From Carex sylvatica (taxonomy: Eukaryota; Streptophyta; Magnoliopsida; Poales; Cyperaceae): DNA of 23,269 nucleotides. The stretch is from assembly GCA_964058845.1 (NCBI GenBank), contig CAXKVR010000887.1, positions 1 to 23,269 on the forward strand, in the 5' to 3' direction. Positions 8,594 to 17,407 of this stretch are shown piece after piece; positions within the stretch are counted from its first letter, which is position 1; each line of letters begins with the position of its first letter. The position numbers were made by a program, and so were the translations under genes. The notes beneath the pieces are model-generated. The model saw nothing but the letters and a program-made list of their open reading frames with translations. It had not been told where the DNA came from and did not search any database.

Positions 8594-9614
8594 AAATAAA
8601 ATCCTGACATTTTTATTTTTATCCAATTAAAAAATTATTTTAATAATAATAACCAAGGTTTAAAAATAATTTTAAAAGTACCCAAGCCGTGAAATTTTTC
8701 CACAGCTTGAAATTTTAATTCCAAACCGTGGAAAAATTCCACAGTTCCAACTTTTTTTTTTTTTACAAAACATAAATTTGTATTTATTTTTTATTTTTTT
8801 TATGAAAATATTAGAAATGTTGGATATATTTCTTTGAAAATAGATGGAATACAATACAATTTAATTTATTAGAAAGACTGTAACAAATAACCCGATCAAT
8901 ATTTTTCAGGCCGGATTTTTCGCGGCTGTAAGAAAAATTAATATATTTCATTATGTGTTATTGTAAAAAAATAAAAATGCATGGATTCTGAGTTATTGAT
9001 CCTGGTTCAAAAGTCACTTCTAGGTAATATAGAAATTATTGTGATCCTTCTAGCACATTTAATTTATAAAAAGTTGTATCTATTTAAAAAAAAACTTTAA
9101 GTTATTTAATGATTGTTATTCAAAAAGGATTCTCAAAATAGATACAATTTTTTATAAATTAAATGTACTAGAAGGATCACAATAATTTCTATATTACCTA
9201 GAAGTGACTTTTGAACCGGGATCAATAACTCAGAATCCATGCATTTTTATTTTTTTTATAATAATACATAATGAAATATATTAATTTTTCTTACAGCCTT
9301 GAAAAATTCGGCCTGAAAAATATTGATCGGATTATTTGTTACAGTCTTTCTAATAAATCAAATTGTATTGTATTTCATCTATTTTCAAAGATACATATCC
9401 AACATTTCTAATATTTTTATAAAAAAATAAAAAATGAATACAAATTTCTGTTTTGTAAAAAAAAAAAGTTGGAATCGTAGAATTTTTTCACGGTTCCAAG
9501 CCGTGGAAAAATTGCATGGCTTGATTATTTTTAAAATTATTTTGAATCCTTAGTTATTATTATTAAAATTATTTTTTAATTGGATAAAAATAAAAATGTC
9601 GGAATAAAATGATA
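8594..9614. mobile_element. 1-kb palindrome (long inverted-repeat foldback)
   Basis: The arms 8594-9085 and 9136-9614 are reverse complements with only scattered mismatches, around a ~50-nt AT-rich loop. Landmarks present on both arms are aaaatgcatggattctgagt, gttattgatcc(t/c)ggttcaa, agaaggatcacaataattt, gaatacaaattt and ggataaaaataaaaatgtc. Near each outer end are short sub-palindromes of the form ccgtggaaaaattccacagt (8730-8752 and 9498-9528 zone). There is no coding content. A transcript would fold into a ~480-bp hairpin. The flanks share an imperfect direct repeat (aaaattctgcatcccc at 8565, aaaattcctgctcctg at 9628) that may be a decayed target duplication. Confidence 0.85.
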
Positions 9615-9866
9615 TATTTTTTCTACGAAAATTCCTGCTCCTGACCCGCTTTTTTGTGAGCAACTTTGGCACTTTATGTGTGGTATTCCATGCAGTATAC
9701 AGCTTTGACAAATGTTGCAATAAATCAGTACCAACGTCACAATTCATCTCCTCATTGCCGCTGATCAGAATCAACAGCATTAAATAGTAATGATGCCTCC
9801 CTTTTTCTAAGAAAAACATGGTGAGCACACCACAGTTTTCTACTGTGTAGAATAACTTGAGCGTCC
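9615..9866. other. unassigned, GC-richer than its surroundings
   Basis: Positions 9640-9840 are less AT-rich and are open on the minus strand (9550-9945, 131 codons). The peptide runs from the minisatellite into the palindrome end and shows no domain. I treat it as non-coding, with the caveat that a decayed exon cannot be excluded. Confidence 0.25.
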
Positions 9867-10005
9867 AAATTTTGCCAACCGCATTGAATAACCGGAGAGA
9901 ATTAAAATTTTGCCAACTGCATTGAATAACTTCCAACTGAGTCAAAATTTTGCCAACCGCATTAAAGAACTTCCGACTGAATCAAAATTTTGCCAATACG
10001 GCAAT
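9867..10005. repeat. 38-40-bp minisatellite, about 3.5 units
   Basis: Units start aaattttgccaa at 9867, 9905, 9945 and 9985, giving periods of 38, 40 and 40 bp. The unit body reads (c/t)(c/t)gcattgaataacttcc(a/g)actga(g/a)tca. The last unit is partial and ends with aatacggcaatac. Confidence 0.85.
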
Positions 10006-10210
10006 ACATACCTGCTCGTTGTCGATGTTCCCAATGCTTTCGGTCCGTCATTTATTTATAGATTGTTTTTAACATAAAGCAAAAACTTAGTTTCAACACT
10101 ACCGTATTTTTTTTTTCAATAAGTATTGACATTAATAGATATAGCTCGTAAATATTAACCTTAAAAGATTACTTAGAGATATTAACCTTATGCTCTGAAT
10201 GTACTACAGT
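10006..10210. other. no feature recognised
   Basis: This is AT-rich with one T-run (10106-10118). A weak direct repeat of attaacctta occurs at 10156 and 10181. Confidence 0.3.
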
Positions 10211-10400
10211 GTTGCCATGAATTCACATCCTCTCCAATACCTGATAAGAAATCTTTTACCATTACTAGATCTGGACCATTCTTTTTAACTTGGCACGAAT
10301 CTCAAAGCTAAAAAAATACAGCCCCTATGGTAATTCGAATCTCAAACCGTAAAGTGAGGTGATTCTCTGCAATACGGATATGGATTCGTGTTGCCATAGA
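10211..10400. mobile_element. short foldback related to the 3100-3680 family
   Basis: The left end gttgccatgaattcacatcc pairs with the right end ggatatggattcgtgttgcc, and flanking letters also pair loosely. Inside, ggcacgaatctcaaagctaa with tacagcccct matches gcacgaatctcaaagatcaa with tactgcccct of the 3.1-kb foldback. This is therefore a small, internally deleted relative. No target duplication was found. Confidence 0.5.
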
Positions 10401-11140
10401 CATTCTTGTTTCTTATGGTAAAAGCTCGCACATTTATTTTGTTAGAATTTTCCTCTTTATCTGGACTCTGCATTGTGAGAAAATTCTCACAGCCCAGTAA
10501 ACCTTTTATTTACACTCATGCTTTAAAATAAAAAATTAAATCAAATAAGCAAGATGAAATAAGAAGTGAGTTAATTTGAAATGAATTATTCTATATCTTT
10601 ATGTAAATTAACTTATTTTATACTTATTATGTTTGTGTGACACAGAGTTTTAATATTAACATCTTACTTCTTCAAACATATTAATTTAAAACCATAACTT
10701 AAATTGCTAAATGAGAAGTAAAATGAAAGCAGTAAGATAGAATAAGCAATTTAATCCTCATTTACTTTATCATCAAATATGACCAAGATCTATAAAAAGT
10801 TTTCAGATTGAATCAATAGCGGAGTCAGAATTTGAGTCTAGTGAACAAAATATTTCTGTCAAGCCCGCTCTCCTGTCTTTGCCCGAATGAGCTATTGCGT
10901 TGTTGTCTCATTGATCACTATTTTTTTTCCAAATCGCCCTCAGCTTAAATTGCTTTGCCAATCGCCAAGTTGGCAGTCGCCTTTTTTTCTTTACGTTATT
11001 TCAATTTTTTTTGTTATTATTTTTCACACGATTCAGGTTCGCTGTACTGAACGGATTACATGTACAGTTAGAAAGGGAACATATGACGTGATGATTAGGA
11101 TTTAGAAAAAAAGGATCTGTGACTACCGTCGTTTGGAAAA
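10401..11140. other. mostly AT-rich, possible hAT-like end at 10817
   Basis: At 10817, tagcggagtcagaattt resembles the common agcggagtcagaatt start of plant hAT-like elements. Its inverted partner gactccgctg lies at 11744-11753, just outside the LTR fragment, so an old element may have been interrupted by the LTR. The flanking 8-mers do not match. The 72-codon plus frame at 10887-11105 has no domain. A minimal palindrome tgtgagaaaattctcaca lies at 10475. Confidence 0.3.
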
Positions 11141-11743
11141 TTAGTAAGAGACACTTGACACGAGAGTTGTTTATGGAGTTCGGCACTAACGCCTACGTCT
11201 CTGGGGCCCGCAGCCTTCGAGATGACGCACCTTTCTTTACCCAATGAGAAATGATTATAAGGTGAAACCGGTGAGCCCTTACAAACTTCTGAGAAGTCAC
11301 ACGGCCCGAACACAAGCACTAAAGGCTCAAAAGAAGACAATCTAATTCACGAGAATTCAAGGATTGCAAGGTGAGCACAAGACTCGAAGTAGTAATTGAT
11401 TTGATCACGCAGGATCACTTGAGGAGTTGTTGAATTGATTGAATAAGCTTGAGATTGATTGTGAGTATTGAAGTTTAAGTGCACAAGCAAAAATGACTTT
11501 CTCTAGGTCTGAAAATACAAAATATTAAAGTTGGGGGCGGCGAGCTTCTATTTATAGAGAGCTGGTAAAAAAACAAGTAAGTGATGCTGACCGTTGCAAT
11601 GGTCTAGGGGACCGTTACAACGGTAGGGTAACCTGAGTGGTTTGGAATGCAACGGTGGATACTATTGTCAACGGTTAAGCCAACAGTAATCCTCTGGATT
11701 GCTTGTCGTTAGGTGACGCTCAATATCAATTTTATGTGTCACA
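11141..11743 (-). mobile_element. Copia-like LTR fragment, minus strand
   Basis: On the minus strand it starts TGTGACACATAAAATTG and carries repeated accgttg(c/t)aacggt words. A TATA-like ctctctataaatagaag follows at about 11550-11566, then the usual leader-like tract with caatcaatctcaagcttatt and cttgtgctcacctt. It fades at the minus-strand equivalent of agtaagagacacttgacacg (11143-11162). That last piece matches cgtgtcaaatttctcttact at 15636, so the two fragments are one family. The LTR 3' end, primer-binding site and any internal protein are absent here. Confidence 0.6.
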
Positions 11744-12034
11744 GACTCCGCTGAGAATTTATTTATTCCGTTGCAATGGTCATTAGACATTCTCAAGCTT
11801 ATTTTACCAATTTTACATATTAATTATCCTTAATCTTGAGTTAATGTTTTTGCTATCCAATGTCTTGTGCTTCATGACTACATCCTCGATGTTAAATTGC
11901 AGCTCATTTATTCATCATTGATGTGTATTTATTGATTCTTCAATTATCATGAACCTGCACAATGCCTCAAGACAAAAAACTGTAAAATACAATTTATGTA
12001 TGTTTTGCAAATCTAGTCAGACGAGCAAGTCGAG
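11744..12034. other. no clear feature
   Basis: 11766-11781 repeats ccgttgcaatggtc, also found inside the LTR at 11599, so some LTR-related sequence may extend past 11743. Otherwise it is unassigned. The plus frame at 11949-12155 shows no domain. Confidence 0.3.
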
Positions 12035-12280
12035 GACTCCAAAGCCAACAATGTTATTACGCAAGTCACGCATGATTAGAATTATTAGATCTTATTCAAA
12101 TGATCACAGCATGCTTTGGTCACAGTGTGACTCATGTGCTGTGATCATTATGTGACGTGGTCGTCTTTCTGAATTTGAGCACGTCATGATCCATAAAAAT
12201 ATGACTTAGTCATAATACGACATGGCACGTAACTAGTTATGGTACGTCACATCATATCACATATGTAGATTAGGCTGCAC
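12035..12280. repeat. ACGT-motif-rich repeat fragment
   Basis: There is a high density of gtcacg, tgacgtg, gatcac and tcatgat words (gcaagtcacgcatgatta, gtgatcattatgtgacgtgg, cacgtcatgat, ggtacgtcacatcatatcac). The style and spacing match 13998-14420 and 19447-19925. It is a diverged piece of that repeat. Confidence 0.45.
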
Positions 12281-12529
12281 AAAAATTTAGATGAAATTGA
12301 ACTGCAGTTAAAAATCCAGATTTCACAAGATAGAGTAGAATTTAATTTTTGAGTGGGACAACAATTTAATTAATTACATATGAATTAAAAATAATAATTC
12401 AAAATTCATATGGGACAAGTGCGTAATCATGTACAATACTAGCTCCGTTACTGGATAAATCATCATATTTTGCTTTGAAAAAGTATTCATAGGTAACGTA
12501 TCTTCTTATAATAAAGAGAAATATATATT
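12281..12529. other. no feature recognised
   Basis: This is AT-rich spacer before the family F cluster. A direct near-repeat of aattcaaaattcatatg and aattacatatgaatt occurs around 12370-12410. Confidence 0.3.
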
Positions 12530-12706
12530 TAACCGTTTGGATCGGCTTAATAAATAGTAAAAAAATTAAAAAAAATATAAAATTTGATCTCCAATCACAT
12601 TTTAATACATAAATCACATCTAACTGTTTCGGCTTTTTGGACTTTGAAAATTGAAAAACGATTTAGTTGCACGAGACCTCAGGAACAATCGATTTGATAT
12701 TAGCTA

Positions 12707-12711
<5 letters not shown>
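12530..12711. mobile_element. F3, right half of a family F foldback
   Basis: It starts at the family's centre with aaccgtttggatcggcttaa. Compared with accgttggatcagcgatttt...gtggcttaa in F1, about 15 bp are missing at the tip. It continues through tttggtctcca(a)-type core, acattttaata, and outer-arm text aggaacaatcgatttgatat that matches F1. It ends in the 12712-12772 TA tract. The left arm is absent, so this is a half-element of the F1 subfamily. Confidence 0.7.

Positions 12712-12772
<61 letters not shown>
12712..12772. repeat. (TA)~30 microsatellite between F3 and F4
   Basis: This is an uninterrupted TA run of about 60 bp. It occupies the place of the terminal TA tract of F3 and lies directly before F4. 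Confidence 0.95.
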
Positions 12773-12774
<2 letters not shown>

Positions 12775-12779
12775 TAATT

Positions 12780-12982
12780 CAAGAAACATTGATTTTGAAA
12801 AATTCTAAAAAAATAATAATTTTTTTTCAGAAAATGTAAAATTTGGTTTTTAAGCACATTTTAATATGAAGAACAAAAGAACACATTGAGAAATTCAGAT
12901 TGACTATTTAAACTTTGAAACTAGAGATATAATTAGCTAGTGCAAATTAAAACACCCACTTTAATTTGCAAAGTATGATATT

Positions 12983-13045
<63 letters not shown>
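12780..13045. mobile_element. F4, right half of a family F foldback ending in (CT)n(TA)n
   Basis: It begins cattgattttgaaaaat, the counterpart of cagcgattttcaaagt in F1. It continues with atgtaaaatttggtttttaa, gcacattttaatatg and a diverged outer arm. It ends with gatattag(tc)n at 12987-13015 and (ta)n to about 13045. The left arm is missing. A perfect small stem of 11 bp (12941-12951 with 12960-12970, 8-nt loop) lies inside the outer arm. Confidence 0.65.
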
Positions 13046-13051
<6 letters not shown>

Positions 13052-13472
13052 GAATGTGCTAGCATGCTATGCGTAGCATAAAGGACCTCTGTGCAACGGC
13101 TCAATATTTGATTTTTTAAAATCCTAACGGTCGATCCGAACCATTTATATTGTTCTACATATTAATATGTGTTTGGAGACTAAATTTTACATTTTTTGAA
13201 ATTTTTTTACTATTTTTTTAGATTTATTGAAAATTGCTGTTTTCAGCAAATCTGGACCAAAAAAAACAGCGATTTTCAATAAATCTAAAAAAATAGTAAA
13301 CAAATTTCAAAAAATATAAAATTTGGTCTCCAAACACATATTAATATGGAGAACAAAATAAATGGTTCGGATCAACAGTTACCATTTTGAAAAGTGAATT
13401 TTGAGCCGTTGCACGGAGGCTCTTTATGCTATGCATAGCATGCTAGCAAGTTCCTATATAAATATATATAGT
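13046..13472. mobile_element. F5, complete family F foldback
   Basis: The termini tatatttatat and atatatttatata mirror each other. The outer arms gtgctagcatgctatgcgta and tgctatgcatagcatgctag, plus gtgcaacggctca and its complement, also pair. The core is shared with F1 and F2 (ggtcgatccgaacc, acatattaatatgtg, ttggagactaaatttta). The inner stem is tttagatttattgaaaattg with its complement, and the loop is around 13235-13260. The tip differs from F1 and F2. Confidence 0.85.
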
Positions 13473-13650
13473 GATGTTTTGGGAAGAAGATGGTGTTTTA
13501 CTTCCTGTTCATATTTTTATTTTTAAAATTCAAACAGTCGATTAGAACTTCTAAATATAATTTTCATATTGATATGTATTGGAGACTAAATTTTATAATT
13601 TTTGAAAGAAATTTATTATTATTATTTTTCAAGTCACAGGTTTTTGTGCA
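13473..13650. mobile_element. F6, left half of a family F foldback
   Basis: After tatatatagtgatg comes a diverged outer arm, then attcaaacagtcgattagaa, ttttcatattgatatgtatt and ggagactaaattttataatt, the left-arm core in order. The right arm is absent; the match stops near 13640. The open plus frame at 13490-13693 merely crosses it. Confidence 0.55.
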
Positions 13651-13997
13651 GCACTCCATGATAGGAGGTCGGTTGCTCACCAAACCAATATAGAGAAAGA
13701 CGAGACTCTGAGCTTAAGATTTCTCTTCACGAGTCATAATCATAAATTATTTATGATTATAGATTAAAGCAAACGTACATGCATGCATCATGAATTTGAT
13801 TGAGAGTTCACTTCAACGCATATCATGTTCAATGCACAACTTAATGCATCAGGCATTATGAGATATATGTATGGAAATAAATATGTGTCGTGTGTCGTAA
13901 TCAATTCAGATTTATACATGCTGTAATTATCTGGAATGATGGTCACGTTAAGGGACAAATTCAGAATTTCAGCTAGGATTGAGTAAGCACAAAATAT
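13651..13997. other. no feature recognised
   Basis: This is AT-rich spacer. It contains a short palindromic tandem cataaattatttatgattata at 13740 and gcatgcatca words. There is no gene. Confidence 0.3.
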
Positions 13998-14271
13998 TGA
14001 CAAAAGTAGTGAAGCAAAAATATGACGTGACTAACACACTGTGGATTGGTTACATCACATCAAGACACATGACATGTCTAAAATGGTGGAGGACAATCAC
14101 ATCATATGTGGTCACGACATGTACACGTGATTTGACTGATCATGTTTAGTTATTATTTTTAAGTTTTAAATTAGTTCAAAGAAAACAATAACTAAGTATA
14201 CCAAAAATAATAAGAAATTATTATAAAATAAATTATAATTAAAAATAATATTGAAAAAGTTGATGACGTAA
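13998..14271. repeat. ACGT-motif repeat, upstream block
   Basis: Motif-rich sequence (atatgacgtgactaacacac, ggtcacgacatgtacacgtg) is followed by a ttttaagttttaaattagtt stretch and an A/T-rich tail. The order and wording align with 19460-19750: gtggaggaca, then tgtggtcac, then a T-rich run, then ttttaagttagtt. It is the upstream neighbour of segment A and is not present before segment B. Confidence 0.55.
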
Positions 14272-15628
14272 TGTGTGACGACGTAACATGACTAAGATAG
14301 TAAATGACAGTTACATCACATAAATGGTCAAGTCACGCGATACACGAGTCAAGTCACGTCATTAACGTGACAAAATTAGTAACGACGTGATTAATTTCCT
14401 TCTTTAGACAAGAGTGTAAATTTCTTTCTCTTGGCATATCGGAGTGGAGTAGCGGACCTCTTAATTCTCCTATCGAATTAACGATTCTTCTGAGCGAAGT
14501 AGTAGATCGGACCGCGCCTTCTTTTTCTTTCTTTTCTGTAAATTAGTTTGGCCTGTCTTTCTTTTTAGCGTGATTTTCTTCTGTCAGGTCATGAATTAAA
14601 TCCAGGATAGGCCTTATTCCCATCCAGGAGTTGACACAAGTATAAAACTCTACTGGGTCAAAAAAAAAATTGAATCTAGAGTAGACACTGCCTACCCCTA
14701 TGCCTCTTTGAATCTGCAGCTGGTCACAGTACGTGAATGGTCATGACACGTGGCGTGTCCAAACATGAATGGTCACGTTTAACTATTTTTTCATAATTTA
14801 AGTTAGTTTATTCAAGATTTACTATGATCAAGATTATGTAACAATTCGATCAAGATATAACGATTCTAATTACATATGATTCGCGTGATCACGTACAGTG
14901 CCATATCAAATTTTTAAAAGATAATTATGTCACACAAATGATTATGAAACTTAAACGTGATACGCCGTAACTTTTTAGATTTCTATATATACATGATAAT
15001 TCATGGACTTTTTAACACAGTAACGCCCAGTCTCTTGGAACAAAAAATGTGGACCAATAATGGTTCACCACCATAAAATGAGGAAATGAATTCAAAATAT
15101 TAGTTTAGAGACAAAGAAGTAAATGGAATTTGAACTTAAGGTACTGTTTGAAAAGGGCGGAGGCACCGCCTTTTATATTTCTTTCTCTAATAAATGTAAG
15201 GACCTGTCCTTTTGTTCTTTTATTACTATTAATTAATGTATTTAATTGATTTGATTGAGTAATGGATATATTCATAATATAATTATATTTAGAGGAAAAA
15301 ATAACTAAATTTTAATTTTTAATGAAGAAATATTTAATTGGTAAAATTATGATGAGTACTTATCTAAATTTCTCTTTTATTGATGACCTCGTAAAATTTT
15401 GGACTAATAAATTTATTTTCCATAATGCCAAAAATCTATCCAAACAACGAAAACATTAATTATATGTCATGCAAGAATTTTGCAAAATAATACAAAAATG
15501 TCATATTATTTTGAAGAGTTTATTTACAGTTTGTACAAATAAAATACATTGCTTATTAAATGAAAAAATAAGTTAAAACACAAAAATTGTCCGATGACTG
15601 AGAGTTTGTAGAGTGATATAATTAATAA
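14272..15628. repeat. segment A of a 1.36-kb direct segmental duplication
   Basis: It aligns colinearly with 15789-17170 by eye over its whole length, roughly 85-90% identical in the better parts. Landmarks are atcggagtggagtagc, gacctctt, ccttctttttctttcttttc, ccttattcccatccag, ctcttggaacaa, ataaaatgaggaaatgaatt, gaaaagggcggaggcaccg, cctcgtaaaattttggacta and gtcatgcaagaattttgcaa. It holds ACGT-motif clusters and a terminal-like fragment at 14600-14715. No coding sequence is seen. It is preceded by related motif sequence and followed by the LTR tail. Confidence 0.8.
14600..14718 (-). mobile_element. terminal-like fragment in segment A (counterpart of 6241)
   Basis: On the minus strand it reads gcagattcaaagaggcatag then gggtaggcag and ttgacccagtag. 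This is a decayed match to the end at 16232 in segment B. It was already inside the segment before the duplication, because both copies carry it at the same place. Confidence 0.4.
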
Positions 15629-15783
15629 GCATTGCACGTGTCAAATTTCTCTTACTCTATTTATTTTATTTACACACACTTGCTTGTTGATTGTTAACTT
15701 GTTAGTTTAGATGGTTAAACCGAAAAACGATCAAGAGTCTTTAAGACTCTATTCACCCCCTCTAGGTATTTTTAGAGTCAACA
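15629..15783 (+). mobile_element. 3' tail of a Copia-like LTR between segments A and B
   Basis: It starts near gcacgtgtcaaatttctctt, which matches the minus-strand LTR at 11141-11743. It continues with cacttgcttgttgattgtta and ends ctattcaccccctctaggta then gagtcaaca. A ttcaccccctctagg tract just before a CA end is common at 3' ends of plant Copia LTRs. The expected primer-binding text (tggtatcagag) does not follow, so this is not an intact 5' LTR. Most of the LTR is missing. Confidence 0.55.
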
Positions 15784-15788
15784 ATAAG

Positions 15789-17170
15789 GTGTGACGTAAC
15801 ATTACTAAGATGATAGAGGACACTTACGTCACATGAATGGTCACGTGACGTGATATACGAGTCAAGTCATGTGATTGACGTGACAAAACTGGTAACGATG
15901 TGACTAATTTCTTTCTCTAGACAAAAATGTAAATTTCTTTCTCCTGGCGAATCGGAGTGGAGTAGCAGACCTCTTTTTTTCCTAGCAAATCAACAATTCT
16001 TTTGAGCAAAGTAGTAGACCGTACTGTGCCTTCTTTTTCTTTCTTTTCAATTAATTAGTCTGGTATGCTTTTTTTTTTAGCAGGATTTTCTTTTGCCGGG
16101 TAGTGAATTAAATCCAAGTGTAGGTCTTATTCCCATCCAGAGTTAGACGCAAGTATAAAATTTCACTAGGTCAAAGAAAAATTCTAATTCAGGGATAGAC
16201 ACTTGTCTACCCCCTGTGCCTCTTTGGATCCGCAGTTGGTCATGGTATGTGAATGGTCATGACAAGTTAGTCATACTTTGACCACACATGGGCGTGTTCA
16301 AATGTGACTGGTCGCATTTAATAATTTTTCATAATTTAAGTTAATTAATTAAAGATTTATCAATTAATCAAGATCATGTAACAATTTCATGAAGATATAA
16401 TGATTCTAATTACACATGACTTGTGTGACCACATGCCGTGCCGCATTAAATTTTTAAAAAATAATTACATTATACGAATAGTCACAACTCTTAAACAGTA
16501 AACGTGCCGTGCCATGACGTATTCGATCATGCTATGACTTTTTAAATCACTATATATGAGAAGTCTTTGACTTTTTGCCACAGTAACGCCGAGTCTCTTG
16601 GAACAAGAAATCTGGGTCAATTAATGGTTCATCACCATAAAATGAGGAAATGAATTCGACTGATTAGTTTAGAGAGAAAGAAGTAGATGGAATTTGAACT
16701 TGAGAAACACTGTTTGAAAAGGGCGGAGGCACCGTCTTATATATATTTTTCTCTAAATGTAACGACCTGTCTTTTTATTCTTTTATTATTATTAATCAGT
16801 GTATTTAATTAAGTAATAAATATATTTATAATATAATTATATTTAGATGGACTAATTTTGAAGTTTTGATGAAAAAATATCTAATTGAAAAAATTATGAT
16901 GAGTATATATCTAAATTTCTCTTTTATAGAAGGCCTCGTAAAATTTTGGACTAATAAATTTATTTTTCATAATGCCAAAAATCGATCCACACAACGAAAA
17001 CATTATATGTCATGCAAGAATTTTGCAAAATAATAAAAAGAATGTCATGTTATTTTTAAGAGTTTATTTACAGCTTGAACAAATAAAATACACTGCTTAT
17101 TAAATGAAAAAGAAGTTAAAACACAGAAATCGTCCGATCACTACGAGTTATACAGTGATATAACTAATAA
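15789..17170. repeat. segment B of the 1.36-kb direct segmental duplication
   Basis: This is the direct copy of 14272-15628 in the same order and orientation, with small indels. One is an extra piece near 16262-16300, gacaagttagtcatactttg and following. It begins right after the LTR tail and ends at taactaataa (17170), where homology to segment A stops. The terminal-like fragment at 16105-16232 is better preserved here than in A. Confidence 0.8.
16105..16232 (-). mobile_element. terminal-like fragment in segment B
   Basis: Minus strand: gcggatccaaagaggcacag, ggggtagacaagtgtctatc, cctgaatt and ctttgacctagtg. It shares gcggatc, gcacaggg and tagacaagtg-type words with 6241-6290 in the opposite orientation. 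One terminus only. Confidence 0.45.
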
Positions 17171-17407
17171 TTACATCATGTTTGGATGGAGAGTAGAGAA
17201 AGAAATAGGAGGTGAAGAATAAAAAGAAATATAATGAAATAGAAAAAAAAATTAATATATTTAATTTTTTGTATTTAAATGATTAATGGAGAAAAATAAA
17301 TTCAACTTTTCTTTAAGACATCAAAGCATTGGAATTTAACTCTCTTTGTATATTTATAATGCTAATCGTGTTTGTATTCAGTTATGAAGGTCTGCTCCTC
17401 TTCAATT
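17171..17407. other. AT-rich spacer with catgtttggatgg start
   Basis: ttacatcatgtttggatgga followed by purine-rich DNA is a frequent start of small plant DNA elements. No second end is evident. The plus frame at 17329-17526 runs through a poly-A tract (lysine run) and is not a gene. Confidence 0.3.

Noticed and set aside
9550..9945. 131-codon minus-strand open frame, the longest in the window
   Set aside because: It runs from minisatellite units through unassigned DNA into the edge of the palindrome. The peptide shows no domain and its repeats simply follow the DNA repeat.
15151..15175. GC-rich hairpin aaaagggcggaggcaccgcc followed by T's, like a bacterial terminator
   Set aside because: The setting is plant nuclear DNA with no gene upstream; the stem is weakened in segment B, so there is no sign of conserved function.
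14272..17170. Segments A and B as the two LTRs of a short retrotransposon
   Set aside because: The 160-bp spacer has no primer-binding site after A and no polypurine tract before B; instead it is an LTR tail of another family. No convincing TG...CA limits or 5-bp duplication.
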